In this document: in pieces, positions 9,162 to 17,000 of the stretch
How the letters are laid out: each line of letters begins with the position of its first letter
Numbering within the stretch: the stretch's first letter is position 1
Notes under the pieces: model-generated
The model's input: the letters and a program-made list of their open reading frames with translations, nothing else
Database searches by the model: none
What the model was told of the DNA's origin: nothing
Translations under genes and position numbers: made by a program
Source of the DNA: Streptomyces venezuelae ATCC 10712
GTDB taxonomy: Bacteria; Actinomycetota; Actinomycetes; Streptomycetales; Streptomycetaceae
Assembly (NCBI RefSeq): GCF_008639165.1
Contig: NZ_CP029197.1
Coordinates: 8,159,506-8,223,505 of the forward strand
Direction of reading: 5' to 3'
DNA: 64,000 bases

Positions 9162-9334
9162 CGGCGTTGCGGCGGACGGGCACGAACGGGGAGTACGTGC
9201 GGAACCGGCCCCCCGAGAGGGGTGGGCGGGATGCCACTGCCCACCGATTGGCCCGTGTCCCTGAGGCGACGCACTGCAAGACTGACCGCCCGCCCGTAGC
9301 CAACCCGCCCGCCCGTAGCCAAGTGGAGTCGTCC

Positions 9335-9943
9335 ATGCAGGTAGCCGTAGTCACGTTCGACGGGTTCAACGAGCTCGACAGCTTCATCGCCTCCGGGATC
9401 ATCAACCGCTGCCGCCGATCCGGCCTGGAGGCCTGGATCACGACCCCGACGCCCGTGGTCAGGTCGATGAACGGCGTCGAGGTGTCGGGGCAGCGCCCGC
9501 TGGAGTTCGTCACCGAGGCGGACGTCGTGCTGATCGGCAGTGGGATCAAGACGCGGGACGTCGTCGCCGACGACCGCCTGCTCGCCGCGCTGCCGCTGGA
9601 TCCGTCACGCCAGCTGATCGGGTCGCAGTGCTCCGGCGCCCTGGTCCTCGCCAAGCTGGGGCTGCTCGGGACGATGCCCGCATGCACCGATCTGACCACC
9701 CGGCCCTGGGTGGAGGCGTGTGACGTGACCGTCCTGGACGCGGCGTTCCACGCCGAAGGCAACATCGCGACGGCCGGCGGGTGCCTGGCCTCGCAGTACC
9801 TCGCCGCCTGGGTGATCATGAAGACTCTCGGTGAAGAGGCCGTACGGGCCGCCTTCGAGTACGTGGCTCCCGTGGGCGAACAGCGGGAGACCGTCGAGCG
9901 CGTGATCCGCGCGGTCCGGGCGGGCGAAGCCGCCCTGCGCTGA
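9335..9943 (+). CDS. DJ-1/PfpI family protein
   Basis: A 202-aa class-I glutamine amidotransferase-like protein. The fold signature is visible: an N-terminal strand MQVAVVTFDGFNELDSF, the acidic residue in the first helix, the strand ADVVLIGSG, and the nucleophile elbow GSQCSGALVLA with Cys99. Relatives include ThiJ/PfpI-type amidases, isocyanide hydratases and deglycase-like proteins; which reaction applies here is unknown. The ATG at 9335 follows GGAG and gives a standard-length protein. About 170 nt upstream hold no gene. It is probably monocistronic. Confidence 0.85.
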   Translation: MQVAVVTFDGFNELDSFIASGIINRCRRSGLEAWITTPTPVVRSMNGVEVSGQRPLEFVTEADVVLIGSGIKTRDVVADDRLLAALPLDPSRQLIGSQCSGALVLAKLGLLGTMPACTDLTTRPWVEACDVTVLDAAFHAEGNIATAGGCLASQYLAAWVIMKTLGEEAVRAAFEYVAPVGEQRETVERVIRAVRAGEAALR

Positions 9944-10002
9944 CGACGCCGGTCGACCGCACCGGATTTCCCGCTCCGACTGTTCCGTGGCCCGCACGAC
10001 GC

Positions 10003-10008
10003 TAGCGT
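10003..10008 (+). promoter_or_regulatory. -10-like box for a probable leaderless transcript
   Basis: TAGCGT ends 7 nt before the ATG at 10016. No ribosome-binding site lies between, so a leaderless message is likely. Confidence 0.48.
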
Positions 10009-10015
10009 CGAGTCC

Positions 10016-10552
10016 ATGATCGTATGGCTCAATGGCACGCACGGCGCAGGCAAGACGACGACGAGCGCGCTCGTCCAGCAACTGATCCCGGACTCCCGGG
10101 TGTTCGACGCCGAGAAAGTCGGCGAGACGCTCATGGACATCACGCCGGGACTGCCCACGACGACCAACTTCCAGCACTGGCCGCCATGGCGACCGCTCGT
10201 CGTCGAGACGGCCCGACGCGTCCTCGACTACACCGGCGGAACCCTGGTGATGCCGATGACCGTCCTCGTCGAGCAGTACTGGCGCGAGATCAGCTCGGGC
10301 CTTGCCCAGCACGACATTCCGGTCCGGCACTTCGTCCTCCACGCCGACCAGGACACCCTCCGCAAGCGCATCGCGGGCGACACCGTCACCGGCCCCAATT
10401 CCCCGTTCCGACTCCAGTACGTCGAGCCCTACGCCGCGGCGGCCCGCACGTGGCTGCACGCCGAGGCGGAGGTCGTCGACACCACCCACCTCACCCCCGC
10501 CGAGGCTGCCCAGCAGATCGCGGAGGCACTCGAGGGACGGCCCCTCCCGTAG
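10016..10552 (+). CDS. P-loop kinase, TmrB-like
   Basis: A 178-aa ATP-binding protein with a Walker A motif at the very N-terminus (NGTHGAGKTTTSALV, residues about 6-20). The layout IVWLNGTHGAGKTT, then VFDAEKVG, then TGGTLVMPMTVLV resembles TmrB-type and related small kinases. Some of these give resistance to nucleoside antibiotics; most are uncharacterised. A basic Arg-rich helix (LRKRIAGD) fits a lid. It stands alone between the DJ-1-like gene and the DUF2975/XRE operon. The resistance role is only a possibility. Confidence 0.8.
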   Translation: MIVWLNGTHGAGKTTTSALVQQLIPDSRVFDAEKVGETLMDITPGLPTTTNFQHWPPWRPLVVETARRVLDYTGGTLVMPMTVLVEQYWREISSGLAQHDIPVRHFVLHADQDTLRKRIAGDTVTGPNSPFRLQYVEPYAAAARTWLHAEAEVVDTTHLTPAEAAQQIAEALEGRPLP

Positions 10553-10570
10553 CCGGCCATCGGCGTCCCC

Positions 10571-10622
10571 TACGCTTGCCCGCCCTATCGAAATTCGATA
10601 GATTCCCATCGTAAGTCGATGG
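10571..10622 (+). promoter_or_regulatory. Promoter with two tandem palindromic operators
   Basis: A -10-like TACGCT (10571-10576) is followed by two 17-bp palindromes. They are CTATCGAAATTCGATAG (10585-10601, perfect around a central base) and CCATCG-TAAGT-CGATGG (10606-10622). Their centres are 21 bp apart, about two helical turns, and they share the half-site ATCG/CGAT. They lie at and just after the expected start of transcription, where a bound repressor would block RNA polymerase. The XRE protein encoded in this operon is the natural candidate. Confidence 0.6.
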
Positions 10623-10633
10623 AAGGGTGGGTC

Positions 10634-11125
10634 ATGGGAAAGCTGGCAGTGCAGGCCCTGCGCGCCGTGCTCGCAGTGGTGCTCGCGGGCACCGTGTTCG
10701 TACAGGTCTCGATGCTGTGGTTGTTGGTCAGCGGAAGCGACCCCGAGGACGGGTCGCTTCCGCTGACCCCGCTGCGCGTGATCGTGGTCCTCGGGATGGT
10801 GGCGGCGCAGGCGGCCCTGGTCTCCGTGTGGCGGCTGGTGACGATGGTGCGCCGCGGCACGGTGTTCTCCCACAAGGCCTTCCGGTACGTGGACATCGTG
10901 ATCGGCTCGATCGTGTCGGTGTCCCTCATGTGGTTCGTGGTCACGGCCATCAACGCCCCGGGCCAGCGGGAAGATCCGGGCGTATCCGTCATCATGGCCG
11001 GCATCGGCGTGGCCATCCTGGGCGTCGCGCTGATCGTGTTCGTGCTGCGCATGCTCCTGGCCCAGGCCGTCGCGCGCGACGCCGAAGCCGCCCAGATGCA
11101 GGCCGAGCTGGACGAGGTCATCTGA
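10634..11125 (+). CDS. DUF2975-type membrane protein
   Basis: A 163-aa integral membrane protein with about four hydrophobic segments: AVLAVVLAGTVFVQVSMLWL, VIVVLGMVAAQAALVSVW, IVIGSIVSVSLMWFVVTAI and VIMAGIGVAILGVALIVFVL. Arrangement and gene partner match DUF2975 proteins, which are typically paired with YozG-like regulators. The ATG at 10634 (MGKLAVQ) is chosen because GGAAGG sits 7 nt upstream; an in-frame ATG at 10619 lies inside the operator. Its stop overlaps the start of the XRE gene (TGATG), so translation is coupled. The function of the family is not established. Confidence 0.8.
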   Translation: MGKLAVQALRAVLAVVLAGTVFVQVSMLWLLVSGSDPEDGSLPLTPLRVIVVLGMVAAQAALVSVWRLVTMVRRGTVFSHKAFRYVDIVIGSIVSVSLMWFVVTAINAPGQREDPGVSVIMAGIGVAILGVALIVFVLRMLLAQAVARDAEAAQMQAELDEVI

Positions 11126-11400
11126 TGCCGATCGTCGTCGACATCGACGTGATGCTGGCCCGGCGCAAGATGTCCGTGGGCGAGCTCGCGGAGCGCGTGG
11201 GAATCACACCCGCCAACCTGGCCGTACTCAAGAACGGCCGCGCCAAGGCCGTCCGATTCGCCACGCTCGCCGCGCTCTGCGAGGTGCTGGAGTGCCAGCC
11301 GGGCGACCTGCTGCGCTGGGAAGCCGAGACGAGCGCGGCCGCCGAGGACGCTGAGGTGGTCGAGGCCGCCGGGGCGGCTGAGGGGGCCGCGGGCGGATGA
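11125..11400 (+). CDS. XRE-family regulator, YozG-like
   Basis: A 91-aa DNA-binding protein. The helix-turn-helix fills most of the chain: DVMLARRKMSVGELAERVG, ITPANLAVLKNGRAKAVRF, TLAALCEVLECQPGDLLRW. This matches the YozG/Cro-C1 type that accompanies DUF2975 membrane proteins. The last 20 residues are an Ala/Glu tail. The start overlaps the stop of the membrane protein gene. It probably autoregulates the operon through the paired palindromes upstream; the membrane partner may control it, but that is inference. Confidence 0.85.
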   Translation: MPIVVDIDVMLARRKMSVGELAERVGITPANLAVLKNGRAKAVRFATLAALCEVLECQPGDLLRWEAETSAAAEDAEVVEAAGAAEGAAGG

Positions 11401-11418
11401 CGGGGGCTCACGGGACCG

Positions 11419-11477
11419 CGCTCGGGCGGCCACGCACCTGTGCACGGGCGGCCACGGGCCCGCGCACGGGCGGCGTG
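11419..11477. repeat. 22-nt imperfect tandem repeat
   Basis: Three units share CGGGCGGC at 11423, 11445 and 11467, an exact 22-nt period, in the gap between the XRE gene and the next kinase gene. The unit reads roughly GCGCACGGGCGGCCACGGGCC. It is probably simple slippage, possibly acting as a terminator-like structured region. Confidence 0.5.
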
Positions 11478-11520
11478 AACCTTCAGGTGGCGCCCCGCGA
11501 GGCGGCGGTGGGGCTCCGGC

Positions 11521-11526
11521 TACGCT
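11521..11526 (+). promoter_or_regulatory. -10-like box for a probable leaderless transcript
   Basis: TACGCT ends 6 nt before the GTG start at 11533, with no ribosome-binding site between them. Confidence 0.48.
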
Positions 11527-11532
11527 GCCCGG

Positions 11533-12153
11533 GTGAACGGTTCGGATGAGGTGCGGGAGTACCCCGACTGGCGTGTGCTCGTGGTCGGAGGGGCGTCAGG
11601 GATGGGGAAGACGGGTGTCGCCCGGACGCTGGCGCGCCGGTACGGCGTCCCCGTCGTGGAGGTCGACGACATCGTGGAAGCCCTCCTCGCGGTGACACTG
11701 CCCGAACACCTCCCCGCGGTCCACTTCTGGCGCACCCATCCGGAGGCCGCCCGCCAGGCACCCGAATCGGTGGTCGAGCGGCAGATCGCGGTCGCCGAGG
11801 CGCTGGCGCCGGCGATCGAGGCGGTGGTGGCCAACCACGTGGGCACCGACACCCCCGTCGTCCTGGAAGGGGACTACGTCCTACCCGGACTGGTGAGGCC
11901 CGGCGGTCCGGTCCGTGCCGTCTTCCTCCACGAGGACGACGAGGAGCAGGTGACGGCCAACTACCTGCACCGGGAACCGGAAGCCGGACCACAGCGCCAC
12001 CGCGCACGCGTCAGCGTGCTCTACGGCCGCTGGCTCGCCGAGCAGGCCCGGACAGCCGCCGTACCGGTCGTCTCCCCGCGCCCATGGGAGAACCTGGCCG
12101 ACCGTGTGCGGAGCGCGACCGACGTGCGCGCTCGCGCTCGGTCCGAGTCCTGA
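11533..12153 (+). CDS. P-loop small-molecule kinase-like protein
   Basis: A 206-aa cytosolic protein starting at GTG. It has a Walker A motif GGASGMGKTGVA (about residues 18-29), an acidic VVEVDDIVEA strand (Asp pair in the position that binds Mg or substrate), a VVLEGDYVLPGLV segment and an Arg-rich lid (HREPEAGPQRHRARVS). This resembles the 2-phosphoglycerate kinase/AAA_18-like group of small kinases. Substrate unknown. The related P-loop gene at 10016 has a different core, so the two are not recent duplicates. It is probably read as a leaderless single gene. Confidence 0.75.
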   Translation: MNGSDEVREYPDWRVLVVGGASGMGKTGVARTLARRYGVPVVEVDDIVEALLAVTLPEHLPAVHFWRTHPEAARQAPESVVERQIAVAEALAPAIEAVVANHVGTDTPVVLEGDYVLPGLVRPGGPVRAVFLHEDDEEQVTANYLHREPEAGPQRHRARVSVLYGRWLAEQARTAAVPVVSPRPWENLADRVRSATDVRARARSES

Positions 12154-12186
12154 GGCGGCGTCCCTATCCGCTCCGGGGCCCTGGGT

Positions 12187-12576
12187 TTACGAGGGCCAGC
12201 CGCCGTACGGCACGGTGATCAGCTCCATGGCGTGGCCGACCGGGTCCATGAAGTACACGCCGCGCCCCCCGTCGTTGTGGTTGATCGTGCCCGGTCGCCG
12301 CTGGTGGGGGTCGGCGTAGTGCTCGATACCGCGCTGCTTGATCTGCGCGTACGCCGCGTCGAACTCCTCCTCGGAGACGAGGAAAGCGTAGTGCTGGGGC
12401 GTGATCCTGTCCGCGGGGACCGTAGCGAAGTCCAGCGTGACGCCGTTGCTCAGGTCGACCGCGACGAACGGCCCCCACTCCGCGGTGATCTCAAGCCCCA
12501 GCAGGGTCGCGAAGAACTCCGCGGATTCCCGGTTGTTCCGGGCGTGCACGATCGTGTGGTTCAGCTCGACGGGCAA
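12187..12576 (-). CDS. VOC family (glyoxalase/bleomycin-resistance fold) protein
   Basis: A 129-aa protein with two beta-alpha-beta-beta-beta modules of the vicinal oxygen chelate fold. It opens with ELNHTIVHARNNRESAEFF and closes with GRGVYFMDPVGHAMELITVPYG. Metal-type residues are His in the first strand, His in QHYAFLVSEEEFD and Glu in MELITV, so a metalloenzyme role (dioxygenase, lyase or thiol transferase) is possible. I chose a TTG start at 12576 because GGAGG lies 6 nt upstream and the family begins with this strand; the longer reading from 12636 has a basic non-family tail. Confidence 0.85.
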   Translation of the reverse strand: MPVELNHTIVHARNNRESAEFFATLLGLEITAEWGPFVAVDLSNGVTLDFATVPADRITPQHYAFLVSEEEFDAAYAQIKQRGIEHYADPHQRRPGTINHNDGGRGVYFMDPVGHAMELITVPYGGWPS

Positions 12577-12750
12577 GGAATGCCTCCGAAGGCATCTCCC
12601 GACACCTCCATGCCTCACCCGGCCGGTGACCGACACGCGATGTCGCCGTCAATTCTAGTGGCGGGTGTGGCCGCGTACCAGGGTCTGTTGCGGAGGTGGA
12701 TCTTCCGTTGCGATGATCACGGCCTGGCGCGAGGGGATGGCGGACTGGCG

Positions 12751-13083
12751 ATGGGGCACGAGCCGAAGGCGTGGTACAGCGCCAGAACCTTCTACCGATG
12801 GCTGACCTGGGAAGGCCGTCCTTTCGAGGAACGTGTCGTGCTGTTCCGGGCGCGGTCCCTGGACGAGGCCGTCGAACTGGCCGAGCGGGAGTCGGCCGAG
12901 TACGCCAGGGAGGGCGACCTCGAAGTCCTCGACATGGTGCAGGCGTACCGGATCTCCGAAGACGACGAGGAGTTGGGCGTGGGCACGGAGGTGTTCTCGA
13001 AACTCCACGCACTCGACCTCCCGGCGCGCGCGTTCCTCGACCGCTACGACTCGGGCCCGGCGCACACTCAGATCAGCGAGTGA
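12751..13083 (+). CDS. DUF4288-like small protein
   Basis: A 110-aa acidic cytosolic protein. The core WYSARTFYRWLTWEGRPFEERVVLFRARSLDEAVELAERE, then a short strand DMVQAYRISED, looks like the DUF4288 family (small alpha/beta proteins of unknown function often found alone). Start ATG 12751 (MGHEPKAWYS) is taken because the domain begins here; the upstream reading is not conserved-looking. The Shine-Dalgarno is weak (GGCGGA 9-14 nt upstream). No operon partner. Confidence 0.6.
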   Translation: MGHEPKAWYSARTFYRWLTWEGRPFEERVVLFRARSLDEAVELAERESAEYAREGDLEVLDMVQAYRISEDDEELGVGTEVFSKLHALDLPARAFLDRYDSGPAHTQISE

Positions 13084-13436
13084 CGCCGTTCGCGGGGCCA
13101 CGTCGCCACGGCAGCCCTTCCTTCGGACGGGCGCCGGTGAGCGTCGCTAATCGGTCGTACTGAACGACCGGTCGGTAAATCTGAGGCGTCCTTGTGCAGG
13201 CCGGCAGTCGCCGTGGGGCTGGAGCGGGCGGGTTCGCCGCCGCCTCGGAGCCCTTCGATGGCCGCCCTGACCTGCTGGACATTCATTCGATCACCGGCAT
13301 GCGGGTGCGCCTGTCCGGATAGTGACCGCGAGGATGCGATCGCTGTACGTGTCGTACACACTCCGAAGCGCAAGCGGGGTGGCGATCAGAAGGTAGATGC
13401 CGCCTCAACTCTTCGAATCGAAAGTGAGACACCGTC
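13084..13436. promoter_or_regulatory. Intergenic region with two palindromes
   Basis: No convincing gene. Two inverted repeats stand out: CGACCGGTCG (13165-13174), similar to the ACCGGT-centred sites bound by many TetR regulators, and TGTACG-TGT-CGTACA (13344-13358), about 80 nt before the inhibitor gene. Neither has an adjacent regulator gene, so any role in control of the inhibitor is conjecture. Confidence 0.35.
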
Positions 13437-13868
13437 ATGCTTCGCCGTTTCGCTGCGGTCTCCGCATCCGCCCTCCTCTGTCTCGCCGGCACCGCCGGCC
13501 TCGCGGAAGCCCGGACCGACAGCCTCTACGCGCCCTCCGCCGTCGTGCTGAGCGTCAGCAAGGGCGCCGACGCGAGCTCGGCCGTCGTCCTGCGCGCGGT
13601 CACCCTCAGCTGCGCGCCGACCGCCGGCGGAACGCACCCCGCCCCCGAGGCCGCCTGCGCCGAGCTCAAGGCCACCTCCGAGGCCGGCGCCTTCGACGAG
13701 CTGCTCGCCGCTCCGGACCCGGACCGCATGTGCCCGCAGCACTACGACCCCGTCACCATCACCGTGGACGGAGTGTGGGAGGGCGCCCGTACCTCGTGGG
13801 AGTACACCTTCGCCAACTCCTGCACCATGGGCGTCACCCTGAACGAGGGCGCGGCCTTCTCGTTCTGA
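13437..13868 (+). CDS. Secreted subtilisin inhibitor (SSI family)
   Basis: A 143-aa preprotein. A signal peptide (about 1-25, ending near AEA/RT) precedes a mature domain with LYAPSAVVLSVSKG, four Cys residues at the family's two disulfide positions (SCAP..AACAEL and MCP..NSC), the YDPVTITVDGVWEGARTSWEYTFANSC segment and the terminal AFSF. These are hallmarks of Streptomyces subtilisin inhibitor, which blocks extracellular serine proteases. By alignment to SSI (CPMVYDP, P1 Met) the reactive bond here is Gln-His (MCPQHYDP), an unusual P1. A strong terminator follows. Confidence 0.93.
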   Translation: MLRRFAAVSASALLCLAGTAGLAEARTDSLYAPSAVVLSVSKGADASSAVVLRAVTLSCAPTAGGTHPAPEAACAELKATSEAGAFDELLAAPDPDRMCPQHYDPVTITVDGVWEGARTSWEYTFANSCTMGVTLNEGAAFSF

Positions 13869-13887
13869 CCGGATCGGCCCCGGCTGC

Positions 13888-13927
13888 GGGCGCACACCCG
13901 AGGGGTGGAGAACGGCGGTGTGCGCCC
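13888..13927 (+). terminator. Hairpin terminator after the inhibitor gene
   Basis: GGGCGCACACC (13888-13898) pairs perfectly with GGTGTGCGCCC (13917-13927): 11-bp stem, 18-nt loop, 20 nt after the stop codon. It separates the inhibitor transcript from the toxin operon. Confidence 0.75.
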
Positions 13928-14046
13928 GATTCGGCTGTATGAGCGGTTTACATCTGGATCAAGGTGTTATGGGAGGGGTCGTCGCTATGCTCCCGAGCGG
14001 AGAACGCCGGCTCAGAAGGCGATGAACCCCGTCATCAGGTGAGGCC

Positions 14047-17000
14047 ATGACCAGTGCAGCCGCCCCCCGTTCCGTGACCGTCCAGGGCCGAGTGCTCCGC
14101 GAGGACGGCACGCCCGTGGTGGGGGCCGAGGTCCTGGTCTCGGCGAGACGCCTGCGTGCCACGGAGCCGGTGGGGGAGACCCGTACCCGCGATGAGGGCG
14201 CGTACCGACTGGAATGCCGACTCCCGGGCGCCGCCGCGGAGCTGGTGATCGCGGCGACGCTGGACGGGCGGACGACCCGGACCGTACGGACCCTCGCCGA
14301 GGCCGGGGAGCCGGTCGACCTGCGGCTGCCGGGAAGCGGTCCGAGCCGCTATCAGTGCTTGCTGAGCGCGGTCGGCGCGCACCTCGACGGGGTGGGCCTC
14401 GCGCAGATCGGCGAGGACGAGCATGCTGACGGGGACGGGCACGAGCTGTCCTACCTCTCCCGCGCAACGGGCCACAGCGCGCAGGAGATCGGGCATGCCG
14501 CCCAGGCCGCGAGGCACGAGCGGAGCACCGGCCTCTCGGCCGAGCGGTACTTCGGGCTGCTCGCCCGCGGGTTCCCCGCCGACCTGGCCGCCCTCGCCCA
14601 GCGAAGCGTCTCGGAAGCCTCGGCCGCGCTGGCCGCCGCGGCCGAGGAAGGGGTGATCTCCTCGGGCGACGGGGCGGCGGAGTTCATGACGGCCTTGCGC
14701 GTGCGGGAACTTCAGGCCGCCGAAGCGACCGACCGGGCCACGCCGGGGGGCGTGGTCCGGTCGGTTCCTGACGGGGTCGTGCCCTCCCGGCTGGCGCGGA
14801 TCTTCGCGCTGGCGGTACCCGAACCGGAAGCCCGCCTCCGGCTGTACACCGCCCATCTGGACCGCGCCGGCACGTCAGCCGGTATCGAGGCCGGAATCGC
14901 GGACGGAACCTCGGTCGCCCCGTCGCCCCCCAGCTCGGCCGACACGTCCACCGGCAGCTCGGCCGACACCTCCGCCGGCAGCTCAGCCGGTACCCCCGCC
15001 GGCCCTGCCGCCGAACTCGATGGTCACGCCGAGCGGTTGGACCTGGCGCTGGAGCTCGGACGGCTCACCGGCAGCAACCCTCCGTTGGTCAAGGCCCTCC
15101 TGGCACGCTTCGACACGGGGGAGTTCACGCACCGCCGAGACCTCGTCCGCCTGGACGGCCGCTGGGCCGAACTGGTCGCCGAGACCGGCGGCGTACCGGA
15201 GCCCGTACCGCAGCCGGGGCAGGAGTACGAGGCCGCAGCATGGTTCGCGCAGCCCACCGGCCCAGCACAGCCCCCGCACACCCCCCGGGCCGCCGGCCCA
15301 CCGCGGGACGCGGACGTCGAGGGACCGAGCCCCGATGCCCTACGGGAGTACGCCGACGGCATCCGCGCCCGCGTGGCCGAGGCGTACCCCACCGCCCACC
15401 TCGCCTTCCGGCTCGCCGGCCACCCCGAGCACGCCGAGGCCCCCGCCACCCGGTTCCTGTCCGCCAATCCCGACTTCGACCTGACGGCCACCCGCGTCGA
15501 CGCGACCACCGTCCCGGACGAGGAGGAGCGCCGCGAACTGGCCGTGCTGCAGCGGACGTTCAAGATCGCCCCCCGTTTCGAGGCGATGCAGGCGCTACGG
15601 GACCACGGCTTCCACTCGTCCTACGCCGTCGCGGGAATCGGAGTATCGGACTTCGCCCGCAAGGTGTCCGGCGACGTCGACGAGACCGAGGCCCGCGCCA
15701 TCCATGCGCGAGCCACCCAGGTGCACGCCGAGGCGGTCAACCTGGTCGCCGATCTGCGCACCGCCGGACAGTTCGACGTGCCCTGGCTCCCCGCGATCCA
15801 GCCGCAGACCACGCTGGTCCCCGACTGGGAGGAGCTGTTCGGCTCGGCGGACTACGCGCCGGTCGAGGAGAGCCGCTCGGTGTACAGCCAGCCGGCCTAC
15901 CTCGTGGACCTGCTGTACTACCTGCGTCGGCTCGGCGGGGGCGAGCGGACGGGGGAGTCCCGCTGCGGCCCGGTGGCCGAGGTGCTCCACGGCCGCAGGC
16001 GCGACCTGTGGGACGTCGAACTCAGCAAGGAGAATACCGAGTTCGCCCTCCCGTACGTCGACCTCGTCAACGAGGTGCTCGAATCCGCCGTCTCCCCGGA
16101 GACCGCGGTCCCCGCCGCCGAACGCCAGAGCCGCGGCGGCCCGGACGAACTGCGCGTGCAGCCCCAGCACGTCAACACCGGCGCGTACGACAAGCTCCGC
16201 ACCGCCGTCCACCCCTGGCAGCTGCCCTTCGACCTCTGGGGCGAGCAGACCACCACCTACCTCGGCCGGCTCGGAGTCACCCGCGAGGCCCTCGTCCTCG
16301 ACCTCTGTTACGACGCGACGCATCCCACCGACTTCGACCGGCTCCTCACGGCGGCCCGGCTCGGCCTCTCCAAGGTGTCGCAGCAGATCATCGCCGGGGA
16401 GACGCTCACCCCGCCGCGTACCCTCGCGGAGTTCTACGGACGGCCCGCCACGACCACCGACGCGGCCCTGACGGACGCCATGACCCACGTCCGCCCGCTC
16501 CTGGACACCGCAGGCCTCCGCTTCACCGAACTCGCGGCCGTCCTGGAGACCCGCTTCGTCGACCCGGGCGGGGTCGTGCGGTTCGTTCCCGACGGACGGT
16601 TCCCGAGCGACACCAGCAGGATGACCCTCTCCGGCCTCGACGCCTCCGTACTGGAACGCCTGCATCGCTTCGTCCGCCTCCAGCACGCACTCGGCGTGGA
16701 ACCGCGCGAGCTCGACCGCCTGATCCAGGGTGCGGGCAACGACGGCCGTCTCGACGCGCTCACCCTGCGGTCCATCGCCGCCGTCCGTGCCATGAGCGCC
16801 CGGCTGGAACTGCCGGCGGACCGCCTCCTCGGCTTCTGCCGACCCCTGGACACCCACCGCTACCCCTCCGACGAGCAGCCGCCGCTGTACGACCGGCTGT
16901 TCCTGGACCCGGCGGTGGTCAGCCCGCAGCCCGGCACCCCGAGCCCGTTCGAGCTGAACGCGGACCGCAGCGAGCTGAAGGTCATCGGCAGCCTGGAGAC

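Noticed and set aside
13068..13373. Minus-strand frame beginning MNVQQVRAAIEGLRGGGEP between the DUF4288-like and inhibitor genes
   Set aside because: The first 14 residues look protein-like, but the rest is Arg/Pro/Ser-rich shadow sequence without a stable start signal.
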